This document shows positions 54,350 to 63,983 of a stretch of 64,000 nucleotides of DNA, one piece after another; the stretch's first letter is position 1, and every line of letters starts with the position of its first letter. Origin of the DNA: Arenibacter arenosicollis. Lineage in GTDB: Bacteria > Bacteroidota > Bacteroidia > Flavobacteriales > Flavobacteriaceae. Location of the stretch: positions 682,001 to 746,000 of the forward strand of contig NZ_JACLHY010000001.1 of the NCBI RefSeq assembly GCF_014397245.1, given 5' to 3'. The notes beneath the pieces were generated by a model. It saw only the letters and a list, made by a program, of their open reading frames with translations. It was not told the DNA's origin and ran no database searches. The translations under genes and the position numbers were made by a program.

Positions 54350-55135
54350 ATGAATTTATCGGAACTTGAATCAAAATCGGTTGGACTGGTATTGTCCGGA
54401 GGCGGTGTAAAAGGCATGGCGCATATAGGTATGATTCAAGCGCTGAATGAATTTGGAATTAGTTCCCATGCGGTTTCTGGCACCAGTGTAGGGGCCTTGA
54501 TCGGAGCCCTGTATGCCAATGGCAACTCGGTTACGGAAATGCTACAATTTTTTAAGGAAACACCTCTCTTCCGTTATCATTTTATGACGATTTTAAAGCC
54601 GGGTCTATTGGACACGGAAAGGTATTTTGACCTATTGGCTAGATATTTACCTGAAGGTACTTTTGAGTCGTTGCAACGCAAGCTCTATGTCGTGGCCACG
54701 GATTTACAAAAAGGTGATGAAAAAATATTTTCCCAAGGGGAATTAATTAAACCGCTATTGGCCTCTGCCGCCCTACCTCCCGTTTTTAGTCCTGTAGAAA
54801 TTAAAGGACGCTTATATGCAGATGGAGGTATTATGAACAATTTCCCCTATGATGAAGTGGCTACTACTTCAGATTTTATAATAGGCAGTAATGTCTCTGG
54901 AATAAAGGAAATCCCTAGGGAAGGAATAAAATCATCCTTACAATTGGCCAATAGAACTACTTCCTTAATGATCTATGCTATTAATAGGAACAAAGTGAAC
55001 AAATGCGATTTAATATTTGAACCCCGGGCCTTGGAACTTATTGGTATATTGGACAAAAAGGGAATTGAAAAAGCATATAATATAGGCTATGAGCATGCGG
55101 TGAGAGTAATCCGGCAAACTTTTAGTGTATCTTAA
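54350..55135 (+). CDS. Patatin-like phospholipase
   Basis: A 261-residue cytosolic or peripheral lipid acyl hydrolase. The oxyanion-hole GGGVKGMAHIG (about 15-25), nucleophile motif GTSVG (Ser about 45) and catalytic Asp in DGG (about 160-162, ADGGIMNNFP) are all present, so it should be active. No signal peptide or membrane segment. It stands alone. Confidence 0.92.
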   Translation: MNLSELESKSVGLVLSGGGVKGMAHIGMIQALNEFGISSHAVSGTSVGALIGALYANGNSVTEMLQFFKETPLFRYHFMTILKPGLLDTERYFDLLARYLPEGTFESLQRKLYVVATDLQKGDEKIFSQGELIKPLLASAALPPVFSPVEIKGRLYADGGIMNNFPYDEVATTSDFIIGSNVSGIKEIPREGIKSSLQLANRTTSLMIYAINRNKVNKCDLIFEPRALELIGILDKKGIEKAYNIGYEHAVRVIRQTFSVS

Positions 55136-55280
55136 ATTTGTTTGCCATGGGATTATTTTCTGCTGGAGGTATTTCAGGAAGGTGAATGTTCAGGGTAGGT
55201 TAAGGTAAAAAAGGCTTTTAATCGGATATCCCTAGAAACTTTTCTTATTTCTTAAGTTGAGATAGTAGAATTTTCAATTT

Positions 55281-55318
<38 letters not shown>

Positions 55319-55363
55319 GATATTCTCAGTTCTGATCTGATGACAATTTTTAAAGTGCTCTAT

Positions 55364-56413
55364 TTACACATCATCATAATCCACCGTAAGGGTAGGCGTT
55401 GTCGGGTGCGCCTGACAAGTTAAGATCAAGCCTTCGGCTATTTCGCCATCCGTCAGTATTTGGTTTTTTACCATATCTGCTTTTCCTTCCTTAATGCGTG
55501 CAATACAACTACTGCAAACTCCACCTTGACAGGAATATGGAGCATCTATATTCTCTTTTAAAACGGCATCAAGTACCAAGGTGCCTTTGTCCATAGATAT
55601 AGAGAATTCCTCATCATCTACAATAACCTTGAGTTGGGTTTTCCCTTCCAGCTTTTCTGGTAGTTCATCTTTGATCTCCGTTGAGGTGAATAATTCAAAA
55701 TGGATTTTATCTTCGGAAATGCCTTTCTCCTTTAAATTTTCGGTTACCAACTGAATCATTGATTCGGGACCACACAAATAGTAATCGTTAAAATCAAGAT
55801 TTTTATGTTTGTTTTTAAGCACGTAATTTATAGTGGAGGCCTCTATACGCCCAAAAATAGATTCATCCTCCTGCGTCTGACTCAAAATAAAATAGATGTG
55901 AAATCTATTGGTGTATTCCAATTGTAGCTTAACCAAATCGGTATAGAACATGGTTTCTTTATAGGATTTATTCCCATAAACCAGTACAAAGTTGTTCTTG
56001 GAATTGGATTCCAATACGGTTCTGGCAATACTCATAATGGGGGTAATACCACTACCAGCGGCAAATGCCACGATGTTTTTAGGATTCGTAGAGGGTTTAA
56101 AAACAAATCGGCCTTCCGGCGGCATTACTTCCAATACATCCCCGACCTTAAGTTTGTTGTGGGCAAAATCTGAAAATCCTCCCTTGTCTACTTTTTTAAC
56201 ACCAATCGTGATGCCATCATATTTGGGAGAAGAACTAATGGAATAGGCCCTGCGCAATTCCTTGCCCTTTATTTCCTTTTTAATGGTAATGTATTGACCA
56301 GCGGTAAACGCAAAGGTCTGTATCAATTCTTTGGGAATGGCAAAAGTAATTGCAACTGAGTTTGGTGTAAGCGGTTTAATTTTTTGAACCGTAAGCGAAT
56401 GAAAGTGGGCCAT
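55364..56413 (-). CDS. Flavin and 2Fe-2S ferredoxin-reductase-type oxidoreductase
   Basis: A 349-residue electron-transfer protein: FAD-binding domain with RRAYSIS (about 53-59), NAD-binding domain with GSGITPIMSI (about 117-126), and a C-terminal plant-type 2Fe-2S domain. The cluster ligands are CQGGVCSSC (C-x4-C-x2-C) and a later Cys near 335. It resembles PaaE/PaaK phenylacetyl-CoA oxygenase reductases and similar proteins, but no oxygenase gene is adjacent, so the partner is unknown. ATG 56413 is chosen; the longer reading from 56494 runs through the promoter element. Confidence 0.9.
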   Translation of the reverse strand: MAHFHSLTVQKIKPLTPNSVAITFAIPKELIQTFAFTAGQYITIKKEIKGKELRRAYSISSSPKYDGITIGVKKVDKGGFSDFAHNKLKVGDVLEVMPPEGRFVFKPSTNPKNIVAFAAGSGITPIMSIARTVLESNSKNNFVLVYGNKSYKETMFYTDLVKLQLEYTNRFHIYFILSQTQEDESIFGRIEASTINYVLKNKHKNLDFNDYYLCGPESMIQLVTENLKEKGISEDKIHFELFTSTEIKDELPEKLEGKTQLKVIVDDEEFSISMDKGTLVLDAVLKENIDAPYSCQGGVCSSCIARIKEGKADMVKNQILTDGEIAEGLILTCQAHPTTPTLTVDYDDV

Positions 56414-56428
56414 ATTAAATCTTTGGTG

Positions 56429-56436
56429 CAAAATTA
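56429..56436 (-). promoter_or_regulatory. -7 element for the flavin/2Fe-2S reductase gene
   Basis: Reads TAATTTTG on the minus strand, 15 bases before the ATG at 56413. Confidence 0.5.
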
Positions 56437-56536
56437 AACAAAGCAAGCAGGATTTAAAACGGGATTTCAAAAAAATGCAGGTTGTTTGTAACAAATACCC
56501 TAATTTGTATCCATTAGATATAACTATCTGTATAAT

Positions 56537-58009
56537 ATGTTAAAGCACTTTCTTACGCTTGAATGGAAATCTTTTTTTAGATCCGCCTCTTTTAAAGCCA
56601 ATCTTGCCATAAAGATTTTCATGATTTTTGGGGCACTCTATTTTATGGTCGTGTTCCTTGGCCTAGGAATAGGGGCATTTTATATCATTGAAAAGCAAGG
56701 TTGGGGGGATCCACTATTGATTGTCAACCAGTTCATGATCTATTATTTGGTAATAGATCTATACATAAGGTACATGTTGCAGAAAATGCCAATTACCAAT
56801 ATTAAACCCTTGCTTTATCTGCCAGTAAAAAAGAGTCAGGTGGTTGCTTATTCATTGGGGAAAACGGTAGTTTCATTTTTTAATTGGTCGCATGCTTTTT
56901 TCTTTGTGCCCTTTTCCATAGTGCTTTTGATAGAGGGTTACTCGCCCATAGGAGTCATTGGTTGGCATTTGGGAATTATGGCACTGTTTTATTGCAATAA
57001 TTTCATAAATGTATTGGTCAACAATATGGACAATGTTTTTTATACCCTTCTTGGAGTAGTTCTAGTACTGGGTGCATGTCAGTATTATGAACTGTTCAAT
57101 ATCACCGTGTATACATCCCCATTTTTTAAGGCACTTTACGAGATGCCTTGGATGGCGTTTTTGACATGGGGATTACTGATATCACTTGCTTCATCGGCCT
57201 ATATTTATTTTAAAGGACATGTGTATCTGGATGCCGGACTGGCCGGAAAGAAATCTTTAGCAAAAACAGAGGACTATGCCTGGCTGAATCGTTTTGGGAA
57301 TTTGGGTACGTTTTTAAAGAACGATATAAAATTGATAAGAAGGAACAAGCGGTCCAAAACCTCCGTAATTATGAGTTTTTTCTTCATTTTCTATGGATTA
57401 CTCTTCTTTACGGGGGGTATAGAAGCCTATGACGGACCGGTATGGAAGATATTTGCCGGGATTTTTATTTCAGGGGGGTTCTTGTTTAGTTTCGGTCAGT
57501 TTGTTCCCAGTTGGGACAGCGCTTATTATCCCCTAATGATGAGCCAGAATATAAGGTATAGGGAATATTTAAGTTCAAAATGGTATTTAATAATTATTGC
57601 CACTATCCTAAGTACCATTTTGGCTTCCTTTTATATTTATTTTGGATGGGACGCCTATTTGGCGGTCATTGTAGGGGCCATTTATAATATTGGGGTTAAT
57701 TCCTATTTGGTTTTGTGGGGCGGGGCCTATATTAAAACACCCATCGATTTAACATCCAATAAAAAGGCATTTGGGGATAAGCAGGCTTTTAATTCAAAAA
57801 CCTTATTGTTGACCTTGCCCAAGTTAATTTTGCCCTTGGGGGTATATGCCCTTGGACATTATTTAATTAGTCCAACCGCAGGCTATATTTTTGTGGCAAT
57901 GGCAGGCATAATAGGATTCGGATTTAGAAACAAGGTGTTTGCCATGATAGAGTCCATCTATAAGAAGGAAAAATATAAGACCCTTGCGGCCTACAAACAA
58001 AAATCATAA
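56537..58009 (+). CDS. DUF5687 family ABC transporter permease
   Basis: A 490-residue membrane protein with about ten to twelve membrane helices. N-terminal Met-Leu-Lys-His-Phe-Leu-Thr-Leu-Glu-Trp-Lys-Ser-Phe-Phe is typical of DUF5687 permeases of Bacteroidota. With the ATP-binding gene 14 bases downstream it forms a two-component ABC exporter; the substrate is unknown. Confidence 0.88.
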   Translation: MLKHFLTLEWKSFFRSASFKANLAIKIFMIFGALYFMVVFLGLGIGAFYIIEKQGWGDPLLIVNQFMIYYLVIDLYIRYMLQKMPITNIKPLLYLPVKKSQVVAYSLGKTVVSFFNWSHAFFFVPFSIVLLIEGYSPIGVIGWHLGIMALFYCNNFINVLVNNMDNVFYTLLGVVLVLGACQYYELFNITVYTSPFFKALYEMPWMAFLTWGLLISLASSAYIYFKGHVYLDAGLAGKKSLAKTEDYAWLNRFGNLGTFLKNDIKLIRRNKRSKTSVIMSFFFIFYGLLFFTGGIEAYDGPVWKIFAGIFISGGFLFSFGQFVPSWDSAYYPLMMSQNIRYREYLSSKWYLIIIATILSTILASFYIYFGWDAYLAVIVGAIYNIGVNSYLVLWGGAYIKTPIDLTSNKKAFGDKQAFNSKTLLLTLPKLILPLGVYALGHYLISPTAGYIFVAMAGIIGFGFRNKVFAMIESIYKKEKYKTLAAYKQKS

Positions 58010-58023
58010 AAAGAAAGATATCT

Positions 58024-58719
58024 ATGATTACAGTCCAAAACTTAACAAAAAAGTACGGGGAATCCATTGTACTGAATATAGAGAACTTGGAAATTCCAAA
58101 AGGACAGAGCTTTGGTTTAGTAGGAAATAATGGGGCTGGAAAGACGACTTTTTTTAGTCTAATGCTCGATTTAATTCAGCCGACTACGGGGCACATCAGT
58201 AATAACGGTGTTCAGGTAGATGCGAGCGAGGCATGGAAACCCTTTACTTCGGCCTTTATTGATGAGACATTTTTGATTGGGTATTTAACACCAGAGGAAT
58301 ATTTTTATTTCATCGGGGAACTACGAGGTCAGAACAAGGCGGATGTGGACAATCTGTTGTCCGGATTTGAAGATTTTTTTCATGGGGAAATCTTGGGGCA
58401 GAAAAAATACCTTAGGGACCTGTCCAAAGGAAATCAAAAAAAGGCCGGTATTGTAGCTTCTTTCATAGGTAATCCTGAAGTAATTATTTTGGATGAACCT
58501 TTCGCCAATCTGGACCCTACTACCCAAATAAGGCTAAAAGGGATTATAAGGGAATTGGCCGCCAGTAAAGAAGTGACCGTTTTGGTGTCCAGTCACGACC
58601 TAATACATGTTACCGAGGTTTGTGAACGAATTGTGGTGCTCAGTAAAGGGGAGCAGGTAAAGGATATCCAGACCTCCAAGGAAACCCTAAAAGAGTTGGA
58701 AGTTTTTTTTGGGGGATAA
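58024..58719 (+). CDS. ABC transporter ATP-binding protein
   Basis: A 231-residue ATPase with Walker A GNNGAGKTT (about 34-42), a Q-loop region, signature-like LSKGNQKK (about 138-145), Walker B VIILDEPFANLDP (about 157-169) and a switch His in SSHDL near 194. It pairs with the DUF5687 permease and lies in the same operon. Confidence 0.94.
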   Translation: MITVQNLTKKYGESIVLNIENLEIPKGQSFGLVGNNGAGKTTFFSLMLDLIQPTTGHISNNGVQVDASEAWKPFTSAFIDETFLIGYLTPEEYFYFIGELRGQNKADVDNLLSGFEDFFHGEILGQKKYLRDLSKGNQKKAGIVASFIGNPEVIILDEPFANLDPTTQIRLKGIIRELAASKEVTVLVSSHDLIHVTEVCERIVVLSKGEQVKDIQTSKETLKELEVFFGG

Positions 58720-58888
58720 ATTATCATGGGGCTCTAATGGCCTTATCAATCACAGCTCTTCACGCCATCCGGCCTTAATACGATTTAGAGCCCGTTTCTA
58801 GTTTGGCAACGGGAAGTTGTCTTTATTGCAAAGTATTTTGCCCCCTGGTCATTTCTTTGGGCTGGTCCGGAATACTCCTTCAACTAAA

Positions 58889-58929
58889 AATAATCTGGTT
58901 ATTATCGACCAACTGCATAATAATCTGGT
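58889..58929. repeat. Short direct repeat pair
   Basis: AATAATCTGGT occurs at 58889-58899 and 58919-58929, 30 bases apart, upstream of the sprE-like gene. It may be a regulatory site pair or chance. Confidence 0.4.
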
Positions 58930-58967
58930 CGTTTTTAAGTTAAGGATACGTACGAATACATAGAATT

Positions 58968-61511
58968 TTGAAGCTTCGCAATAGACTTATATTTTCAGTT
59001 GTTTTTGGAGGATTGGTTTTTAATGCCTGTTCCACCAAGAAAGACGCCTTATTAAATCGTAATTGGCACGCCCTTAATACCAAGTATAATACCCTGTATA
59101 ACGGTAATATTGCTTTTGAGGAAGGACGCGAGGAACTCAATGCCATTTATCAGGACAACTACTGGGAGATATTGCCCGTAGAGCGGCTGGAGGTCACCGA
59201 GGATATAAAATTGGATTCCGAAGACAATAACCCTAATTTTCTTATAGCCGAGGAAAAGGCAACCAAAGCCATACAGAAGCACAGTATGGATATTAAGGAT
59301 GAGGAGCGTAACCCTCAGACCGATGAAGCCTTTTTACTGTTGGGGAAGGCCAGGTACTTTGACCAGCGTTATATGCCCGCCTTGGAATCCTTCAATTATA
59401 TCCTAAATAAATATACGCAGAGCGATAAGCTGAACGAAGCAACTATTTGGAGGGAGAAGGTAAATATTCGTTTGGAAAATGAGGAACTTGCACTTAGAAA
59501 TTTAAAGCGATTAATAAAACAGGAGCGTTTAAGCGATCAGGAATATGCTGATGCCCGTGCCATGATGGGTCAGGCTTACATCAACCTTAAGATACAGGAT
59601 ACGGCCATTCAGCAATTGAAGATTGCTTCGGTCTACACCAAAAAGAATCCGGAAAAAGGCCGTTATTTATATATCATTGGTCAACTGTTCAATCAATTGG
59701 GACATAAGGACAGTGCCAATTATGCCTTTGACAAGGTAATTGCCCTGAATAGGAAATCGCCTAGGGTCTATATGATCAATGCCCATCTTCAAAAGATTCA
59801 GAACACAGACCTTACCGATGAAAATAGGGAGGAAATGTATGAGTATCTTACGGAATTGGAGGAAAATAGGGAGAATAGACCTTTCTTGAATAAAATATAC
59901 CGTCAGGTGGCAGAGTTTCATTTGGCCACTAAATCCGATAGTCTGGCTTTGGTCTATTATAACAAATCCATACGTGCCACTCAGAATATGCCGCAATTGA
60001 ACGCTTTGAACTACGAAAATCTGGCAATCTATAATTTTGACCAGAATGGTTATAAAGCTTCCGGAGCATATTATGATAGTGTGTTGCAGAATTTAAATGA
60101 GAATACCAAAAAGTTTAGGGAGGTTAAAAAAAAGCTGGACAATTTGGAAGATGTAATAAAGTATGAAGAGGTGGCTCAGTATACGGATAGCGTAATTACT
60201 CTTTATGAGTCTTCCATTGAGGATAGGGTAACCTATTTTGAGGATCATATTGCCAAATTAAAGGAGGTGGCCGAGAAAGATAAAAAGAAGGAAGAAAGTA
60301 TGGCCAATGCAGGTTTTGCAGCCTTTAGTAAAAGCAAGGGAGGCAAGGAGAACAAGGGCAAGTTTTATTTTTATAATATAACCGCATTGGGATATGGAAA
60401 GAACGATTTTAAAACTAGATGGGGGAAGCGAAATTTAGAGGATGATTGGCGATGGTCCAATAAGGTTAAATCGCAGAATCTTGAAGTTAGTGAAGGTAAT
60501 TTGGCCAATTCAGGGGTGAAAAATGTAGCTGCCGTGGGTGAGGATCAAAAATACAGTGTTGAATTCTATTTAGGTCAAATACCTACAGACCCCAAGGTGA
60601 TAGACAGTTTAAAAACCGAACGTAATTTTGCCAATTATCAATTGGGCTTGATCTATAAGGAAAAATTTAAAGAGAATCTTCTGGCAGCCGGCAAATTGGA
60701 AAGCGTATTAGCATCCAATCCTGAAGAAAGGTTGGTAATTCCATCCAAATACAACCTTTACAAGATATACGAGCAATCTGGCAGTTCTTTGGCAACTGAT
60801 ATGAAGTACGATATTATTAAGAACCATCCTGAATCCAGATATGCGGAAATCCTCCTAAACCCTCAGGCCGTTTTAACAGGTAGCGCGGATAGTCCGGATG
60901 CCAAGTACCAGAGATTGTACAAACTATTCCAAGATCAGGAGTTTTTACAAGTAATTACCGGGGCCGAAGAAAATATAAGTACCTATACCGGTGATCCCAT
61001 TGTTCCTAAATTTGAAATGCTGAAGGCAAATGCCATTGGTAGGCTACAGGGGTTCGATGATTTTAAGGAAGCATTAAATTATGTAGCCCTTAACTATCCC
61101 AATAATCCGGAGGGGAAAAAGGCACAGACTATGGTGGCTGAACAATTGCCAAAGTTGGAGCCCAAGGTGTTTTCTGTTGAAACCGGATCTACAGGTTCGG
61201 GAAATTGGAAAGTAGTCTTTCCACTTAAAATTAGGGACGATAAAAAGGCACTTAGACTAAAGGAACTTTTGGAAAAATCTATAAGTGACCTCAAATATAA
61301 GAACAAGGTTTCAAAAGATATATACAACCTTGAAGATCAGTTTGTAGTGGTTCATGGTTTTAAATCCAAGGACTTTGCCTTAGGTTACGCCGAATTGATA
61401 AAAAACAACAAGGATTACCGAATCGGTGATGAGAATTTCGTAATTTTATCTAACAACTATAAAATAATACAAGTACATAAGAATATAGCAGATTATAAAG
61501 CGCAACAGTAA
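58968..61511 (+). CDS. SprE/PorW-like TPR lipoprotein of the type IX secretion system
   Basis: An 847-residue lipoprotein: signal peptide about 1-20 with lipobox Phe-Asn-Ala-Cys, then STKKDALLNRNWHALNTKYN (about 22-41), characteristic of SprE/PorW. TPR repeats cover about 105-370, followed by a coiled-coil-like segment (about 375-440) and more helical repeats to about 760. The start is TTG at 58968: it follows an in-frame stop closely, gives the expected signal peptide, and no ATG is available. SprE/PorW is needed for T9SS secretion and gliding. Confidence 0.9.
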   Translation: MKLRNRLIFSVVFGGLVFNACSTKKDALLNRNWHALNTKYNTLYNGNIAFEEGREELNAIYQDNYWEILPVERLEVTEDIKLDSEDNNPNFLIAEEKATKAIQKHSMDIKDEERNPQTDEAFLLLGKARYFDQRYMPALESFNYILNKYTQSDKLNEATIWREKVNIRLENEELALRNLKRLIKQERLSDQEYADARAMMGQAYINLKIQDTAIQQLKIASVYTKKNPEKGRYLYIIGQLFNQLGHKDSANYAFDKVIALNRKSPRVYMINAHLQKIQNTDLTDENREEMYEYLTELEENRENRPFLNKIYRQVAEFHLATKSDSLALVYYNKSIRATQNMPQLNALNYENLAIYNFDQNGYKASGAYYDSVLQNLNENTKKFREVKKKLDNLEDVIKYEEVAQYTDSVITLYESSIEDRVTYFEDHIAKLKEVAEKDKKKEESMANAGFAAFSKSKGGKENKGKFYFYNITALGYGKNDFKTRWGKRNLEDDWRWSNKVKSQNLEVSEGNLANSGVKNVAAVGEDQKYSVEFYLGQIPTDPKVIDSLKTERNFANYQLGLIYKEKFKENLLAAGKLESVLASNPEERLVIPSKYNLYKIYEQSGSSLATDMKYDIIKNHPESRYAEILLNPQAVLTGSADSPDAKYQRLYKLFQDQEFLQVITGAEENISTYTGDPIVPKFEMLKANAIGRLQGFDDFKEALNYVALNYPNNPEGKKAQTMVAEQLPKLEPKVFSVETGSTGSGNWKVVFPLKIRDDKKALRLKELLEKSISDLKYKNKVSKDIYNLEDQFVVVHGFKSKDFALGYAELIKNNKDYRIGDENFVILSNNYKIIQVHKNIADYKAQQ

Positions 61512-61530
61512 ACCCCAAAACCTTAACAAA

Positions 61531-61962
61531 ATGTTTTCAGATAACAAAAAACCTCGTGTTATGACAGAATTAGGCGGACAACCCAACAGAATTGAAAAAA
61601 ATACTAGAATCAAAGGAGATATAGTCTCTGAAGCGGATTTTAGGATCGATGGAAAATTGGACGGCAATGTAAAAACTTCAGGAAAAGTAGTCATCGGTAT
61701 CGATGGTTATATTCATGGCAAAGTGGAGTGCGTCAATGCCGATATTGAGGGTAATTTTAATGGAGAATTGATCGTCTCCGATCTTTTGTCCCTAAAGTCT
61801 TCTGCTGTTATCGAGGGTACTGTAACGGTATCCAAATTAGCTGTGGAACCTGGTGCCACCTTTAACGCTGCCTGTACAATGAAGGGTAAAGAGGGTAAGA
61901 GCTCTATAAATACACCAACAAAACATTCAGTAACTTCCAATGAGCCAGCAAAAGCCTCCTAA
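61531..61962 (+). CDS. Bactofilin (polymer-forming cytoskeletal protein)
   Basis: A 143-residue protein with a central beta-helical bactofilin domain (about 20-120; IEKNTRIKGDIVSEADFRIDGKLDGN, ends at about 20-45) and unstructured, Ser/Thr/Lys-rich termini. Bactofilins polymerise without nucleotide and scaffold cell-wall or envelope machinery. It lies 19 bases after the sprE-like gene and overlaps the next gene by 23 bases. Confidence 0.93.
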   Translation: MFSDNKKPRVMTELGGQPNRIEKNTRIKGDIVSEADFRIDGKLDGNVKTSGKVVIGIDGYIHGKVECVNADIEGNFNGELIVSDLLSLKSSAVIEGTVTVSKLAVEPGATFNAACTMKGKEGKSSINTPTKHSVTSNEPAKAS

Positions 61963-62170
61963 AAATAACAACGGTTTAAAAAATGCCGCCTTGCTTTCTG
62001 GCATTGCCTTGGAAATGGGCGGAATTATTTTTTTATCGGCCAAGGGAGGAAAATGGTTGGACGACTATTTTGAAATGGAGTCCAAGACCTTTCTTATTGT
62101 ACTTACTTTATTGGGGGTCGCCATTGCAATTTATTTGGTTTTACAGCAGTTGAAACGCATAAAGTATTAA
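61940..62170 (+). CDS. AtpZ/AtpI family ATP synthase accessory protein
   Basis: A 76-residue protein with two membrane helices (about 14-34 and 48-68) separated by KGGKWLDDYF, typical of the AtpZ/AtpI family preceding F0 genes; it likely helps assemble the c-ring or supplies Mg. Start overlaps the bactofilin gene by 23 bases and its stop overlaps the next start as TAATG. Confidence 0.87.
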   Translation: MSQQKPPKNNNGLKNAALLSGIALEMGGIIFLSAKGGKWLDDYFEMESKTFLIVLTLLGVAIAIYLVLQQLKRIKY

Positions 62171-62556
62171 TGTCCAAGCATAAATTTCTTTTTACTTTTT
62201 ACCTTTCCTTGGTGCTTTTGAGCTTCTTGGTGTTTTGCCTTCACATCCTGGTACTTTATTTATTTGGTTTTCCCTTGTTCGACCATATGATTGTTTTGGC
62301 TTATTTGCTAAATATGGTACTGGCCTTGATCATATTTTCTGCACTTTATTGGTTTCGGGTTAAATACAGAGATCAAATTGGTTTTCTTTTTCTCGGAGGA
62401 AGTATGCTCAAGTTTTTGTTTTTCTTCATCGCTTTTTATCCGTTCTATAATGCGGATGGAAAGATGGAATCCTTGGAGTTTACATCTTTTTTTGTTCCCT
62501 ATTTCGTATGCCTACTTTTGGAAACATTGTTTACTGCCAGAATGTTAAATAGTTAG
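62170..62556 (+). CDS. DUF6168-like membrane protein of the ATP synthase operon
   Basis: A 128-residue protein with four predicted membrane helices (about 8-36, 40-62, 72-92, 103-124). It resembles DUF6168 proteins that lie between atpZ-type and atpB genes in flavobacteria, and is probably an AtpI-like assembly factor. Confidence 0.75.
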   Translation: MSKHKFLFTFYLSLVLLSFLVFCLHILVLYLFGFPLFDHMIVLAYLLNMVLALIIFSALYWFRVKYRDQIGFLFLGGSMLKFLFFFIAFYPFYNADGKMESLEFTSFFVPYFVCLLLETLFTARMLNS

Positions 62557-62639
62557 CTTCAATTTTGTTTTCTGAACAGCTTTTAAATTATGGTCTAAAA
62601 TAAACCGATTAATGCTTTTTTCTTTTTGAGATAAAAGCG

Positions 62640-62647
62640 TACATTTG
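62640..62647 (+). promoter_or_regulatory. -7 element upstream of atpB
   Basis: TACATTTG, exact TAnnTTTG, 33 bases before the ATG at 62681; suggests an internal promoter for the F0 genes. A TTG lies only 11 bases upstream, so the -33 part is not convincing. Confidence 0.5.
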
Positions 62648-62680
62648 CACGGATTTTTTGAGACCGATATTTTAAGCGAT

Positions 62681-63757
62681 ATGCAAAAACCATTTTACGT
62701 TAAAGTTCTTTTAGTTGTTACACTTCTTCTGGGTATCAATGCTTTCGCACAGGAAAAGGACCATTCATCCAGCGAAGAAAAAGGAAGTCTAAAATCCGAA
62801 ATCAAGGAATTTATTGGACATCACTTGTTGGATTCCCACGATTTTACCCTTTTTACCATAGATGAAGAAAATAATGAGCACGTTGGTTTTCCGTTGCCTG
62901 TAATTTTATGGGACAACGGCCTAAAAGTGTTTTCTTCCTCAAAATTTCACCATGGGGAATCCGTGGCAGAAGTGGACGGAAATTATTACGCCCTTTACCA
63001 TGGTAAAATTGTAAAGACCGATGCCGAAGGGACCATCAATTACGATGATGAACACCATGCAACCAATGTAAAACCATTGGATTTTTCCATTACAAAAAAC
63101 GTAGTCTTTATATTTTTAGTGGCTGCATTAATGTTGTTCTTGTTCGCAAGAATGGCCAAGTCTTATAAGTCCAGTGCTATGCCAAAGGGTGTAGGGCGTT
63201 TGTTAGAGCCTATTATACTTTATATACGTGATGATATTGCTATTCCAAATATTGGGAAAAAGCATTATAAGAAATACATGAGCTATTTGTTAACTGTGTT
63301 TTTCTTTATTTGGATCATTAACCTTTTGGGGCTTACTCCTCTAGGGGTAAACGTTACCAACAATATAGCGGTAACTTTTGCTTTGGCAATCCTTACCTAT
63401 TTGATTACTACGTTTACCGCAAACAAGAATTACTGGAAACATATTTTTTGGATGCCGGATGTTCCTGTCTTTATGAAGATTGTCTTGGCTCCGATTGAAC
63501 TTTTGGGAACTTTTATTAAGCCATTCTCCTTAATGATTCGTTTGTATGCGAACATCACGGCAGGTCACGTGGTCTTAATGAGTATTTTGGGAATGATGTT
63601 TATCTTCAAAAACTGGATCGGAAGTCCATTGTCATTTGGTTTGGCATTTGCACTTTCTTTGTTGGAGTTGTTGGTAGCGGCTTTACAGGCCTATATTTTT
63701 ACGATGTTATCCGCGCTATATTTTGGATCGGCCGTTGAGGAACATCATGATCACTAA
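62681..63757 (+). CDS. atpB: F0F1 ATP synthase subunit a
   Basis: A 358-residue proton-channel subunit with an N-terminal signal-like segment (about 1-22) and a periplasmic extension of some 130 residues, usual for Bacteroidota. Five to six membrane helices follow. The conserved Arg occurs in FSLMIRLYANITAGH (about 286-300), the half-channel residue. ATG 62681 is preferred to TTG 62645, which lies in the -7 element. Confidence 0.96.
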   Translation: MQKPFYVKVLLVVTLLLGINAFAQEKDHSSSEEKGSLKSEIKEFIGHHLLDSHDFTLFTIDEENNEHVGFPLPVILWDNGLKVFSSSKFHHGESVAEVDGNYYALYHGKIVKTDAEGTINYDDEHHATNVKPLDFSITKNVVFIFLVAALMLFLFARMAKSYKSSAMPKGVGRLLEPIILYIRDDIAIPNIGKKHYKKYMSYLLTVFFFIWIINLLGLTPLGVNVTNNIAVTFALAILTYLITTFTANKNYWKHIFWMPDVPVFMKIVLAPIELLGTFIKPFSLMIRLYANITAGHVVLMSILGMMFIFKNWIGSPLSFGLAFALSLLELLVAALQAYIFTMLSALYFGSAVEEHHDH

Positions 63758-63791
63758 TAAGTAGAATGTTTAATAATTAATTATATATATT

Positions 63792-63983
63792 ATGGAAATC
63801 CCAACTATTGTAGGAGCTGGTTTGATTGTTATCGGTGCTGGTTTAGGTATTGGTAAAATTGGTGGTTCTGCTATGGACGCCATCGCTCGTCAACCAGAAG
63901 CTTCAGGTAAGATTCAAACAGCAATGTTGATTGCTGCTGCACTTATCGAAGGTATTGGTTTCGCTGCGCTTTTCGCATCTTAA
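63792..63983 (+). CDS. atpE: F0F1 ATP synthase subunit c
   Basis: A 63-residue proteolipid with two membrane helices and the loop DAIARQPEASGKIQ; the ion-binding Glu lies in AALIEGIGF (about 49-57). The residue after Glu is Gly rather than Ser/Thr, so proton rather than sodium coupling is inferred. The window ends 17 bases after the stop. Confidence 0.96.
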   Translation: MEIPTIVGAGLIVIGAGLGIGKIGGSAMDAIARQPEASGKIQTAMLIAAALIEGIGFAALFAS

